64,000 nt of DNA from Bacillus_BD oryzisoli (GCF_036670025.1 NZ_CP137640.1:1708001-1772000), one strand, 5' to 3'; positions 53,620 to 62,051 are shown, numbered from the stretch's first letter. The notes: generated by a model not told the origin, from the letters alone. Program-made: numbers and translations.

Positions 53620-54906
53620 ATGAACAGCAATGAAATTTACGTTAGCCTTGACATCGGTACATCCAGTGTGAAAGTAATCATAGGTGAAATGGTCAACGAT
53701 GCATTAAATATTATTGGCGTGGGAAATGTTCCCTCTGAAGGATTACGAAAAGGTTCAATTGTTGATATAGATGAAACCGTTCATTCTATTAGGAAAGCAA
53801 TAGAACAGGCTGAAAGAATGATAGGGATGGACATTCGGCAAGTGATTGTTGGAATAACAGGTAATCATATCATGCTGCAGCCTTCACACGGAGTAGTTGC
53901 CGTATCAAGCGAAAACAGGGAAATATCGGATGTGGACATCGCTAGAGTTTTAGAGGCGGCACAAGTTGTTTCAGTTCCTCCAGAGAGAGAAATTATTGAT
54001 GTGATTCCAAAACAGTTTATTGTTGATGGTCTTGATGAAATTCATGATCCACGCGGAATGATTGGTGTTCGGCTTGAAGTGGAAGGTACGATTATTACAG
54101 GTTCAAAGACAATCCTACATAATATTTTGCGCTGCGTAGAGAAAGCGGGTTTAGAAATATTAGACATAACTTTACAGCCACTTGCTGCAGGATCGTTTGC
54201 CCTTTCAAAGGATGAAAAAAATCTTGGCGTTGCTCTCATTGATATTGGCGGAGGATCAACAACGATCGCATTATTTGAACAAGGCGGGTTACGTGCTACG
54301 TCTGTCCTTCCGGTTGGCGGAGATCATATTACAAAGGACATATCCATTGGACTTAGAACTTCATCTGAAGATGCTGAAAAATTAAAAATCAAATATGGAC
54401 ATGCTTTTTATGATCACGCTTCCGAGGATGTGGTATTTAATGTTCCGATTATTGGGAGTGATCAGCAGCAGACTTTTAATCAATTAGAATTAAGTGATAT
54501 TATTGAAGCTAGAATGGAAGAAATCTTTGAAATGATTCTAGCGGAAATTCATCGTTTAGGCCTAAGGGATGTACCTGGTGGTTTTGTCCTAACCGGTGGT
54601 GTCGCTAATACACCAGGAATCCTTGAACTGGCACAGGTTGTGTTCGAAAACCGGGTTCGTATTGCGATTCCTGATTATATTGGCGTGAGGGAGCCGCATT
54701 TTACGACTGCTGTCGGTTTAATTAAGTTTGCCTATAAAAATGCAAAGATTCAAGGGAGACAGATGAGTTCAACTTCTGTTAATAATCATGAAGTAAAAGA
54801 GAAACGACCGGTAAAACAAGCGCAGGCAAAGTCAAAGCCGGAAAAACAACCTGAAGAAAAAGTTTCTTCAAAAATGAAAAAGTTTTTTGGTTACTTTTTC
54901 GAATAA
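53620..54906 (+). CDS. ftsA: Cell division protein FtsA
   Basis: Actin-fold ATPase that ties FtsZ filaments to the membrane. Seen: SLDIGTSSVKVIIGE (phosphate 1), VGITGNHI, ALIDIGGGSTTIALF (phosphate 2), GFVLTGGVANTPGI (adenosine), and a C-terminal amphipathic helix (KMKKFFGYFFE) for membrane binding, after a disordered Lys/Glu/Pro linker. 428 residues. ATG at 53620 with GGGAGG upstream. Confidence 0.95.
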   Translation: MNSNEIYVSLDIGTSSVKVIIGEMVNDALNIIGVGNVPSEGLRKGSIVDIDETVHSIRKAIEQAERMIGMDIRQVIVGITGNHIMLQPSHGVVAVSSENREISDVDIARVLEAAQVVSVPPEREIIDVIPKQFIVDGLDEIHDPRGMIGVRLEVEGTIITGSKTILHNILRCVEKAGLEILDITLQPLAAGSFALSKDEKNLGVALIDIGGGSTTIALFEQGGLRATSVLPVGGDHITKDISIGLRTSSEDAEKLKIKYGHAFYDHASEDVVFNVPIIGSDQQQTFNQLELSDIIEARMEEIFEMILAEIHRLGLRDVPGGFVLTGGVANTPGILELAQVVFENRVRIAIPDYIGVREPHFTTAVGLIKFAYKNAKIQGRQMSSTSVNNHEVKEKRPVKQAQAKSKPEKQPEEKVSSKMKKFFGYFFE

Positions 54907-54991
54907 TAAAATCGAAATAACAGACTGATATAATGTAGCAATCCGAGTATGCACTGCTAACAGGAATATCGACGATTTAGGAGGATTTGTC

Positions 54992-56140
54992 ATGCTGGAA
55001 TTTGAATCAAATGTAGAGGCATTAGCAACGATAAAGGTTATAGGTGTTGGCGGTGGGGGGAATAATGCCGTCAACCGTATGATAGAACATGGTGTTCAAG
55101 GTGTAGAATTTATTGCCGTTAATACTGATGCCCAAGCATTGAATCTGTCAAAAGCAGAAATAAAAATGCAAATTGGCGGTAAATTAACAAGAGGACTTGG
55201 TGCAGGTGCTAATCCTGAAGTAGGAAAAAAAGCGGCGGAAGAAAGTAAAGAACAAATTGAAGAAGCCTTAAAAGGTGCTGATATGGTTTTTGTTACTTGC
55301 GGTATGGGAGGCGGAACAGGAACTGGTGCTGCCCCTGTGGTTGCACAAATTGCAAGAGACTTAGGTGCATTAACGGTAGGAGTAGTAACGAGACCGTTTA
55401 CATTTGAAGGAAGAAAAAGGGCTACACAAGCTACTGGCGGGATTTCCTGTATGAAGGAATCTGTCGATACATTAATTGTCATTCCGAATGATCGTCTTCT
55501 TGAAATTGTTGATAAAAGCACGCCAATGCTTGAGGCATTTAGAGAAGCAGATAATGTACTTCGTCAAGGGGTTCAAGGGATTTCAGATTTAATCGCTGTA
55601 CCTGGTTTAATTAACCTGGACTTCGCCGATGTAAAAACTATTATGTCTAATAAAGGCTCTGCATTGATGGGAATAGGTGTGGCTTCAGGTGAAAACCGTG
55701 CTGCTGAAGCTGCGAAAAAATCAATTTCTTCACCATTACTTGAAACATCTATTGATGGTGCACAGGGTGTGTTATTAAATATTACCGGCGGTTCAAATTT
55801 AAGTCTTTATGAAGTACAAGAAGCAGCCGATATTGTTGCGAGTGCCTCCGACCAAGAAGTAAACATGATTTTTGGTTCTGTCATTAACGATAATTTAAAG
55901 GATGAAATCGTTGTAACGGTAATCGCAACCGGGTTTAATGAAGAAGTCATGCAGTCGGCAAAACCGATGCGTCCTTCTTTTGGTCAACAGCAACAGCAAA
56001 AGACTGTGACAAATACAGTGAAAAGAGAGCCTAAAAGAGAAGAGCCTCCTGTAGAGCAGACAAGAGTAAGTGCACCACAGCAAGGTGAAGATGTTCTTGA
56101 TATTCCAACTTTCTTGAGAAATCGCAATAGAAGAAGGTAA
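54992..56140 (+). CDS. ftsZ: Cell division protein FtsZ
   Basis: Tubulin-like GTPase forming the Z ring. The G-box GMGGGTGTG lies at residues 104-112, N-terminal GVGGGGNNAVNRMI, T7-loop region NLDFADVKTIM, a disordered Gln-rich linker (about 320-365), and the C-terminal conserved peptide DVLDIPTFLRNRNRR that binds FtsA and SepF. 382 residues. ATG at 54992 with AGGAGG upstream. Confidence 0.97.
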   Translation: MLEFESNVEALATIKVIGVGGGGNNAVNRMIEHGVQGVEFIAVNTDAQALNLSKAEIKMQIGGKLTRGLGAGANPEVGKKAAEESKEQIEEALKGADMVFVTCGMGGGTGTGAAPVVAQIARDLGALTVGVVTRPFTFEGRKRATQATGGISCMKESVDTLIVIPNDRLLEIVDKSTPMLEAFREADNVLRQGVQGISDLIAVPGLINLDFADVKTIMSNKGSALMGIGVASGENRAAEAAKKSISSPLLETSIDGAQGVLLNITGGSNLSLYEVQEAADIVASASDQEVNMIFGSVINDNLKDEIVVTVIATGFNEEVMQSAKPMRPSFGQQQQQKTVTNTVKREPKREEPPVEQTRVSAPQQGEDVLDIPTFLRNRNRRR

Positions 56141-56144
56141 ACAT

Positions 56145-56177
56145 AAAAAAAGCATAGCCATTGGCTATGCCTTTTTT
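56145..56177 (+). terminator. Terminator after ftsZ
   Basis: AGCATAGCC with GGCTATGC(C)T around a short loop (56151-56171), A run before, six T after. Confidence 0.85.
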
Positions 56178-56344
56178 ATTATGCACAAGGGTAGGTTTCT
56201 ATCTACTTATACACGTGCAAAATTCATAGTAGATTGGCGAAAAAGGAATCGGATTCCTGTTAATTAAGTGAATGTTAACATAAATAAAATAGTGACAAAA
56301 AGCGGTGGGAATAGTGAAAATTTCTGCTTTTTTATAACCAGAAA

Positions 56345-56378
56345 GTGACACACTTCATCAATGAAGGTAATGTATACT
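56345..56378 (+). promoter_or_regulatory. Candidate spoIIG promoter with 22-bp spacer
   Basis: GTGACA (56345-56350) and TATACT (56373-56378) are separated by exactly 22 bp. The B. subtilis spoIIG promoter is known for a 22-bp spacer and Spo0A activation. TTTTTGTCACT on the minus strand at 56291-56301, about 90 bp upstream of the expected start, resembles a 0A box (TTGTCGAA). Confidence 0.6.
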
Positions 56379-56416
56379 TTTTTGTAACAGATTAATAGAT
56401 AAAAGGAGGAAGTCTA

Positions 56417-57343
56417 TTGGCCGTTTATTTAGATATCATTTGGTTACTAAATTTCTTATTTGATAGCCTCCTTCTTTATTTAACTGCCCTAGTTTTAAAA
56501 AGGGATTTCCGTTTTTGGAGACTTTTAGCAGGGGGGATGATCGGTTCATTCATCATTATATTATCGATTACACCTTTGAATACCTATTCAGGGCACCCAA
56601 TGGTAAAGTTATTGTTTTCTGTTTTAATGATTCTCACAGTTTTTGGGTATAAGAGATTTAAATATTTTCTCAGTGGACTTATGACATTTTATTTGACTAC
56701 TTTTCTTGTTGGCGGTTCATTAATGGGCATACATTATTTTATTCAATTTGATATGAATCTTTCATCGTCTGTATTTTTGGCAAGTGTAAAAGGGTTTGGT
56801 GATCCAATTAGCTGGTTGTTTATTGTATTTGGCTTTCCTTTAGCATGGCAGTTTTCCAAAAGGAATTTTGAGCGAATAGAAGTGGCAAAAATTCAATACA
56901 GCCAGAAAGTGCTGCTACAGATTGTTTTAGACGGCAAATCATATAATTTTACCGGCCTCGTAGATAGTGGCAATCAGTTGTATGATCCTATTTCAAAAAT
57001 GCCGGTCATGTTTGTTTCAGTAAAAAAAATATTAGAGGAATTACCAGAGGAATTAAAGCTGGTTGCCTTAGGCTCAGAGCAAGTCATTATGGGCAATACA
57101 CCAATGGCACCGGAGTGGGAAAATCGCATGAGAGTGATTCCTTATAAAGTGTTGGGAAAGGAGCATCAATTAATTATTGCCATCAAACCGGAGCAAATCA
57201 TGATTACGCAAAATGGAGAAACGCATCAAGTTGAAAAAGGCCTTGTTTCCTTCACGATGCAGGAACTCTCCTCTGACGACAGTTTCCAAGCCATCGTCCA
57301 TCCTAAAATGCTAAATGGAATAAGAAAAGCGGAGCCGGCTTGA
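56417..57343 (+). CDS. spoIIGA: Pro-sigma-E processing aspartic protease SpoIIGA
   Basis: Membrane protease that activates sigma-E in the mother cell. Five or so N-terminal membrane helices (about 1-150) precede a C-terminal aspartic protease domain with the catalytic Asp183 in GLVDSGNQLYDP. TTG start at 56417 with AAAGGAGG upstream. 308 residues. The last residues (RKAEPA) and the stop codon lie in the first copy of a 124-bp repeat, so the native C terminus was probably replaced or trimmed when the repeat arrived (inference). The protease domain itself is intact. Confidence 0.94.
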   Translation: MAVYLDIIWLLNFLFDSLLLYLTALVLKRDFRFWRLLAGGMIGSFIIILSITPLNTYSGHPMVKLLFSVLMILTVFGYKRFKYFLSGLMTFYLTTFLVGGSLMGIHYFIQFDMNLSSSVFLASVKGFGDPISWLFIVFGFPLAWQFSKRNFERIEVAKIQYSQKVLLQIVLDGKSYNFTGLVDSGNQLYDPISKMPVMFVSVKKILEELPEELKLVALGSEQVIMGNTPMAPEWENRMRVIPYKVLGKEHQLIIAIKPEQIMITQNGETHQVEKGLVSFTMQELSSDDSFQAIVHPKMLNGIRKAEPA

Positions 57344-57445
57344 CCAGGGGCGACAAGCATAAGATGGCCCGAGGGTGAGGTTGTCCTTTAACCTCATCAT
57401 CGGGACAGCTTATGACTCGAGCCCCTAGCCGGCGGAACTGGATCA
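57322..57445. repeat. 124-bp palindromic repeat, copy 1
   Basis: First of two tandem copies. The unit is a long imperfect palindrome: GCCGGCT/AGCCGGC, GGGGC/GCCCC, CATAAG/CTTATG, CCCGA/TCGGG and TGAGGTT/AACCTCA pair inward to a central GTCCTTT loop. It overlaps the last 22 nt of spoIIGA, including its stop codon. It resembles dispersed intergenic hairpin repeats that I recall from Bacillus genomes (with the GACAAGCATAAG core). Confidence 0.92.
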
Positions 57446-57569
57446 AAGAAAAGCGGAGCCGGCTTGACCAGGGGCGACAAGCATAAGATGGCCCGAGGGT
57501 GAGGTTGTCCTTTAACCTCATCATCGGGACAGCTTATGACTCGAGCCCCTAGCCGGCGGAGCTGGATCA
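57446..57569. repeat. 124-bp palindromic repeat, copy 2
   Basis: Direct tandem copy of the preceding unit, same length, differing at one position that I can see (GGCGGAACTGG in copy 1, GGCGGAGCTGG in copy 2). Near identity suggests recent duplication. Confidence 0.92.
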
Positions 57570-57613
57570 AAGAAAAGCGGAGCCGGCTTGACCAGGGGAG
57601 TCAAGCTATAAGT
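57570..57613. repeat. Partial third repeat copy
   Basis: The first 29 bases repeat the unit exactly up to ACCAGGGG; then it continues as a degenerate form (AGTCAAGCTATAAG against CGACAAGCATAAG) and ends. It lies 30-40 nt before the sigE ribosome binding site. Confidence 0.85.
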
Positions 57614-57646
57614 AATGATAATAATTAACCGCCAAAAGGAGGAATA

Positions 57647-58369
57647 ATGATGAAAAAATTCAAACTACGCCTTTCGTATTATTGGTATAGACTATTGTTT
57701 AAACTGGGCTTAAAGGCCGATGAAACATACTATATTGGCGGTAGTGAAGCATTACCACCTCCTTTAAATAAAGAAGAGGAAGCGTTATTAATTGAAAAAC
57801 TGCCAAATGGTGATAAAGCGGCGAGGTCCATCCTAATTGAACGGAACCTGAGATTGGTTGTTTATATCGCAAGGAAATTTGAAAATACCGGTATCAATAT
57901 TGAGGATTTAATAAGCATAGGTACCATAGGTCTAATTAAAGCTGTCAACACGTTTAATCCAGAAAAGAAAATCAAATTAGCTACATATGCATCACGGTGC
58001 ATTGAAAATGAAATTCTCATGTACTTACGGAGGAATAATAAAATACGATCAGAAGTGTCATTTGACGAACCCTTGAACATCGATTGGGATGGCAATGAAC
58101 TGCTGCTCTCTGATGTACTTGGAACAGAAGAAGATATCATTACGAAGGATTTGGAAGCCAGTGTGGATAAAAAACTCCTGTTAAAAGCCCTTCATCAGCT
58201 ATCAGACCGCGAAAAACAAATCATGGAGCTTCGTTTTGGTCTTGGTACAGGTGAAGAAAAAACGCAAAAGGATGTTGCGGATATGCTTGGAATATCGCAA
58301 TCCTATATTTCACGCTTAGAAAAGCGAATTATCAAAAGACTCAAAAAGGAATTTAATAAAATGGTGTAA
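57647..58369 (+). CDS. sigE: RNA polymerase sigma-E factor (pro-sigma-E)
   Basis: Early mother-cell sigma factor made as an inactive precursor; SpoIIGA removes the N-terminal pro-sequence (about 27 residues, amphipathic KLRLSYYWYRLLFKLGLK). Region 2 (LRLVVYIARKFENTGINIEDLISIGTIGLIKAVNTF), YASRCIENEILMYLRR, and region 4 helix-turn-helix (TQKDVADMLGISQSYISRLEKR) are intact. 240 residues. ATG at 57647 with AAAGGAGG; a second ATG follows directly. Separated from spoIIGA by the repeats. Confidence 0.96.
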   Translation: MMKKFKLRLSYYWYRLLFKLGLKADETYYIGGSEALPPPLNKEEEALLIEKLPNGDKAARSILIERNLRLVVYIARKFENTGINIEDLISIGTIGLIKAVNTFNPEKKIKLATYASRCIENEILMYLRRNNKIRSEVSFDEPLNIDWDGNELLLSDVLGTEEDIITKDLEASVDKKLLLKALHQLSDREKQIMELRFGLGTGEEKTQKDVADMLGISQSYISRLEKRIIKRLKKEFNKMV

Positions 58370-58462
58370 ATAAAAATTTTTTTCTAAACGAAGAATCAAG
58401 ATAATTCCCAAGTTTTGTTAGGCTTTTTTCTATTTTCACTTTGTTCCCTCCGTTTTGCCAGT

Positions 58463-58491
58463 GCATATTTTTCCTTACAGGGGAGATACTG
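58463..58491 (+). promoter_or_regulatory. Candidate sigma-F/G-type promoter of sigG
   Basis: GCATA (58463-58467) and GGAGATACTG (58482-58491) fit forespore-type -35 and GGNRANANT -10 elements, with a 14-bp gap, slightly short. In B. subtilis sigG is transcribed from a sigma-F promoter at this position. Confidence 0.5.
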
Positions 58492-58520
58492 TTTTTTGTA
58501 CAGCAACTCCTGTAAGGAGG
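58473..58520 (+). promoter_or_regulatory. Hairpins masking the sigG ribosome binding site
   Basis: CCTTACAGG (58473-58481) can pair with CCTGTAAGG (58509-58517), which includes part of the AAGGAGG site. A shorter local hairpin, CTCC/GGAG around TGTAA (58507-58519), would mask the site even in a transcript starting near 58498. B. subtilis sigG is reported to be translationally tuned by leader structure. Confidence 0.55.
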
Positions 58521-58528
58521 GAAATGGA

Positions 58529-59311
58529 TTGACTCGAAACAAAGTAGAAATTTGCGGTGTTGACACATCAAAGCTTCCAGTATTGAAGAACGAAGAAATG
58601 AGATTGCTTTTTAAGCAAATGCAACAAGAAGGGGACATATCCGCACGGGAAAAACTCGTTAACGGGAACCTGCGCCTCGTATTAAGTGTTATTCAAAGAT
58701 TTAATAACAGGGGCGAGTTTGTTGATGATCTGTTCCAAGTTGGCTGTATTGGACTTATGAAATCAATTGATAATTTTGATTTAAGTCAAAACGTTAAATT
58801 TTCCACCTATGCTGTTCCGATGATTATCGGAGAAATCAGACGTTATTTGCGTGATAATAACCCGATACGAGTATCGCGGTCACTTAGGGACATCGCTTAT
58901 AAGGCGCTGCAAGTACGGGAACGTTTAATGAGTAAAACATCACGCGAACCTACAGCGGAAGAAATTGCAAAAGAGCTTGATGTTCCACATGAAGAAATTG
59001 TTTTTGCCCTTGATGCTATCCAAGATCCTGTATCACTATTTGAACCGATTTATAATGATGGCGGAGATCCGATATTTGTTATGGATCAGTTAAGTGATGA
59101 GAAGAACAAGGATATTAATTGGATTGAGGAAATCGCTCTCAAAGAAGGCATGCGCAGACTAAATGAACGAGAAAAGCTTATTTTAAGGAAGCGATTTTTT
59201 CAAGGGAAAACCCAAATGGAAGTGGCAGAGGAAATCGGTATTTCTCAAGCACAGGTCTCCAGGCTGGAGAAAGCTGCCATTAAACAAATGAATAAAAATA
59301 TACAAAGTTAA
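58529..59311 (+). CDS. sigG: RNA polymerase sigma-G factor
   Basis: Late forespore sigma factor. Near-identical in layout to B. subtilis SigG: RNKVEICGVDTSKLPVLKNEEM start, region 2 (LRLVLSVIQRFNNRGEFVDDLFQVGCIGLMKSIDNFD), region 3, and region 4 helix-turn-helix (TQMEVAEEIGISQAQVSRLEK). The TTG at 58529 with AAGGAGG at 9 nt gives 260 residues, the B. subtilis length. A 38-residue upstream extension reads through the promoter and is rejected. The rare TTG start plus masked site predicts low translation. Confidence 0.96.
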   Translation: MTRNKVEICGVDTSKLPVLKNEEMRLLFKQMQQEGDISAREKLVNGNLRLVLSVIQRFNNRGEFVDDLFQVGCIGLMKSIDNFDLSQNVKFSTYAVPMIIGEIRRYLRDNNPIRVSRSLRDIAYKALQVRERLMSKTSREPTAEEIAKELDVPHEEIVFALDAIQDPVSLFEPIYNDGGDPIFVMDQLSDEKNKDINWIEEIALKEGMRRLNEREKLILRKRFFQGKTQMEVAEEIGISQAQVSRLEKAAIKQMNKNIQS

Positions 59312-59335
59312 AGCTGCCAAAAGGCAGCTTTTTAT
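59310..59335 (+). terminator. Terminator after sigG
   Basis: AAAGCTGCC (59310-59318) with GGCAGCTTT (59323-59331), 4-nt loop, T run. Confidence 0.88.
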
Positions 59336-59432
59336 TGTGAAAAAAGACTTTTAGTTGATGTAAAACCAAGTGATTTTTCCTATACGTTTCATCATATACA
59401 TAAGGTAAGGCTAATTGTGGGAGTGAATACGT

Positions 59433-59705
59433 ATGGTAAGAATCTCTGATTTTCAAATAAAAGATGTCGTCAATGTCGCAGACGGGAAAAAACTTGGAAA
59501 TATCGGTGATATTGAAATTGATGTACAAACCGGGAAAATTGAAGCAATCATTATTTCAGGTTCCGGAAAGATACTTGGCTTTTTTGGAAAAGATGAGGAA
59601 TTCATTATTCCCTGGAAGAATATTTTGAAAATAGGGGAAGATGTGATACTTGTTCGTTATAAAGACTCATCTGAGTATAAAACAAATGAAGAAGAAGGGT
59701 CTTGA
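59433..59705 (+). CDS. ylmC: YlmC/YmxH family PRC-barrel protein
   Basis: A 90-residue PRC-barrel protein of the YlmC/YmxH sporulation-linked family: VVNVADGKKLGNIGDIEIDVQTGKIEAIII and FIIPWKNILKIGEDVILV. The role is unknown. Its place right after sigG is conserved. ATG at 59433 lies in GTGGGAG context. Followed by pgeF after 65 nt. Confidence 0.87.
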   Translation: MVRISDFQIKDVVNVADGKKLGNIGDIEIDVQTGKIEAIIISGSGKILGFFGKDEEFIIPWKNILKIGEDVILVRYKDSSEYKTNEEEGS

Positions 59706-59770
59706 TGATTTTTACTGGGATGCGTTTTCATTGTGTGATAGAATAATTTAAAAAACGATGAGGTAATGAG

Positions 59771-60595
59771 ATGGATCCTTTTAAATTAGAATCAAATGAA
59801 TATTTTGTCCTTGAAGATTGGGTCCAAAGGTTTCCAAACTTATCGGTCGGGTTTACAACGAAGAATGGCGGCAAAAGCAGCGGGGATTTTACAAGTTTAA
59901 ATGTCGGTTTTCATGTAAATGATTGTCAGCAGACTGTAAATGAAAACCGGCTTCTTTTAGCGGAAAAACTTGATTTTCCTTTGCCCGATTGGGTAGGTGC
60001 CCAGCAGACCCACGAAACAGTGGTTAAAAAGGTAACGAAAGCAGATAAAGGCAATGGTGCCTCTTCATATGAAAATGCATTTAAGCATACGGATGGCTTT
60101 TTTACATATGAAAAGGGGATATTACTGACTTTATGCTATGCAGATTGTGTTCCGCTTTACTTCCTTCATCCTGAATCGGGTGCGATCGGAATTGCCCATG
60201 CAGGCTGGAAAGGGACGGTTAATGGCATTGCTGAAGAAATGATTCGTGTATTTCAATCTGAAGGAATAAATTCAAATGACATTTTTGTGGCAATTGGACC
60301 CTCTATATGCGAAAATTGTTATATAGTTGATGATCGTGTTATAAAATTAGTGCAAAATAAACTAGAAGATGTCGAGTCAAAACCATATAATTTAATCAGT
60401 GATCATCAATATCAATTGAATTTAAAGGAATGTAATAAAGAAATCCTTTTAAGGGCAGGGGTACAGAAGGAACATATTCTGATAACGAATCTATGTACGA
60501 GTTGTCATAAGGAACATTTTTTTTCACATCGTAGAGATCAAGGAAAAACCGGACGAATGATGAGTTTTATCGGTTGGAAGGAGGCTATTCTGTAA
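59771..60595 (+). CDS. pgeF: Peptidoglycan editing factor PgeF (YlmD)
   Basis: Laccase-domain (DUF152) hydrolase. In E. coli YfiH/PgeF removes misincorporated residues from the UDP-MurNAc peptide pathway; related enzymes act on purine nucleosides. Metal-binding motif residues: His in QQTHETVV, Cys in CYADCVPLYF, His in IAHAGWKGT. 274 residues. ATG at 59771 has only a weak site. It starts the ylmD-ylmH group. Confidence 0.88.
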   Translation: MDPFKLESNEYFVLEDWVQRFPNLSVGFTTKNGGKSSGDFTSLNVGFHVNDCQQTVNENRLLLAEKLDFPLPDWVGAQQTHETVVKKVTKADKGNGASSYENAFKHTDGFFTYEKGILLTLCYADCVPLYFLHPESGAIGIAHAGWKGTVNGIAEEMIRVFQSEGINSNDIFVAIGPSICENCYIVDDRVIKLVQNKLEDVESKPYNLISDHQYQLNLKECNKEILLRAGVQKEHILITNLCTSCHKEHFFSHRRDQGKTGRMMSFIGWKEAIL

Positions 60596-60598
60596 GTA

Positions 60599-61273
60599 AT
60601 GAAAGTGGCAGATAATTTAAAGACAATCAAAGAAACGATAGCGAAAGCGTGTGAACAGTCTAACCGAAGGCCAGAAGAGATCAAAATCATAGCAGTAACA
60701 AAATATGTTTCGATTGAACGGGCTAAGGAAGCTTTAGATTCCGGGATAGTTGATCTTGGTGAGAATCGTGAGGAAGGCTTAACAGCAAAATGGGAAGTTT
60801 TACAGAACAAGCCAACATGGCATTTTATCGGATCATTGCAATCACGGAAGGTAAAAAATATTATCGATAGAGTAGACTATATTCATTCTCTAGACCGCCT
60901 ATCATTGGCTCAAGAAATAAATAAACGGGCAAAACGCATAATCAAATGTTTAGTACAAGTGAATGTGTCTGGGGAAGAGTCAAAACACGGTTTAGCACCG
61001 GAAGAAGTTAGATCCTTTATTGATGAAATGAAACAATTTTCGAACATTGAGGTTGCTGGCTTAATGACAATGGCACCTTATACAAATGATCGGGAATTCC
61101 TGCGTGAATGCTTTAAAAGATTGAAGAATATCCAATTGGACATTCAACGATTGGAACTTGATTATGCACCTTGTACTGAATTATCGATGGGGATGTCAAA
61201 TGATTATGCTATAGCCATTGAAGAAGGTGCAACAATGGTTCGCATTGGGACAGCCTTAGTCGGAGAAGAATAG
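60599..61273 (+). CDS. ylmE: YggS-family PLP homeostasis protein YlmE
   Basis: Single-domain alanine-racemase-like TIM barrel that binds pyridoxal phosphate and buffers PLP in the cell; no catalytic activity is established. Seen: KIIAVTKYVSIERA with the PLP Lys, LGENREEGL, WHFIGSLQSRK, and the C-terminal LSMGMSNDYAIAIEEGATMVRIGTALVG. 224 residues. ATG at 60599, 3 nt after pgeF. Confidence 0.9.
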   Translation: MKVADNLKTIKETIAKACEQSNRRPEEIKIIAVTKYVSIERAKEALDSGIVDLGENREEGLTAKWEVLQNKPTWHFIGSLQSRKVKNIIDRVDYIHSLDRLSLAQEINKRAKRIIKCLVQVNVSGEESKHGLAPEEVRSFIDEMKQFSNIEVAGLMTMAPYTNDREFLRECFKRLKNIQLDIQRLELDYAPCTELSMGMSNDYAIAIEEGATMVRIGTALVGEE

Positions 61274-61285
61274 GAGGTTCGAAAA

Positions 61286-61729
61286 ATGAGCATTAAATCT
61301 AAATTTAAAACATTTTTCTTTTTAGATGATGAATATGCTGATAACGAAGAGGATCAATATGAAGAAGAATATGAACCTGAAAAAAAGCAAAAAACATTCT
61401 CACCGCCGCCTAAGCCTAATGTTGTAAGCTTACAAAGCGTACAAAAGTCCTCTAAAGTTGTGTTAGTCGAACCTCGTGTCTATGCAGAAGCGCAGGATGT
61501 TGCAGACCATTTAAAAAACAGGAAAGCAGTTGTAGTGAATTTACAACGCATTGATCATGATCAAGCAAGAAGAATTGTTGACTTTCTTAGCGGAACTGTC
61601 TATGCATTAGGCGGGGACATACAAAAAATTGGATTGGATATTTTTCTTTGTACACCAGATAATGTTGAGGTTTCCGGCAGTATATCAGAATTTCTCCAAG
61701 AAAAAGAATTCGAACATTCGAGGTGGTAA
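61286..61729 (+). CDS. sepF: Cell division protein SepF
   Basis: FtsZ-binding protein that bundles filaments and anchors them to the membrane. N-terminal amphipathic anchor (MSIKSKFKTFFFLDDEYAD), acidic/Pro linker, and a C-terminal DUF552 domain (VVLVEPRVYAEAQDVADHLKNRKAVVVNLQRID, IVDFLSGTVYALGGDIQKIG). 147 residues. ATG at 61286 with AGGAGG upstream. Confidence 0.94.
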   Translation: MSIKSKFKTFFFLDDEYADNEEDQYEEEYEPEKKQKTFSPPPKPNVVSLQSVQKSSKVVLVEPRVYAEAQDVADHLKNRKAVVVNLQRIDHDQARRIVDFLSGTVYALGGDIQKIGLDIFLCTPDNVEVSGSISEFLQEKEFEHSRW

Positions 61730-61735
61730 TTGTAA

Positions 61736-61999
61736 ATGGGATTTATTATTAGCATACTGTCTACTTTAATTTATTACTATTCATGGGCATTAATTATTTA
61801 TATTTTAATGTCATGGTTTCCCAATGCCCGCTCATCAGCAATTGGCCAATTTTTAGCCCGCATATGTGAGCCGTATTTAGAGCCTTTTCGTCGTTTTATT
61901 CCATCAATCGGGATGATTGATATTTCACCAATTGTTGCATTTATGGTTCTGAACTTTGCTACAGCAGGATTAGGACAACTTGCAAGGTGGTTTGCATAG
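61736..61999 (+). CDS. ylmG: YggT family membrane protein YlmG
   Basis: An 87-residue membrane protein with two hydrophobic helices around the conserved RICEPYLEPFRRFIPSIGMIDISPIV loop of the YggT family. Linked to cell division or envelope organisation in other organisms; mechanism unknown. ATG at 61736, 6 nt after sepF. Confidence 0.9.
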   Translation: MGFIISILSTLIYYYSWALIIYILMSWFPNARSSAIGQFLARICEPYLEPFRRFIPSIGMIDISPIVAFMVLNFATAGLGQLARWFA

Positions 62000-62019
62000 A
62001 GCACAATAAAATGGGTATG

Positions 62020-62051
62020 AAAAAGGGGCTCTATAGTCTGTCCCTTTTTTA
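62020..62051 (+). terminator. Terminator-like hairpin after ylmG
   Basis: AAAAAGGGG (62020-62028) with TCCCTTTTT (62041-62049), one G-U pair, 12-nt loop, T-rich 3' arm. Confidence 0.6.

Noticed and set aside
57322..57613. Possible CRISPR array or coding sequence in the tandem repeats
   Set aside because: Units are 124 bp and directly adjacent with no variable spacers, and each is a palindrome; the minus-strand frame across them follows the repeat and has no start context.
58415..58528. 38-residue N-terminal extension of SigG
   Set aside because: It would read through the predicted promoter and leader hairpin; the TTG at 58529 has a strong site and the family length.
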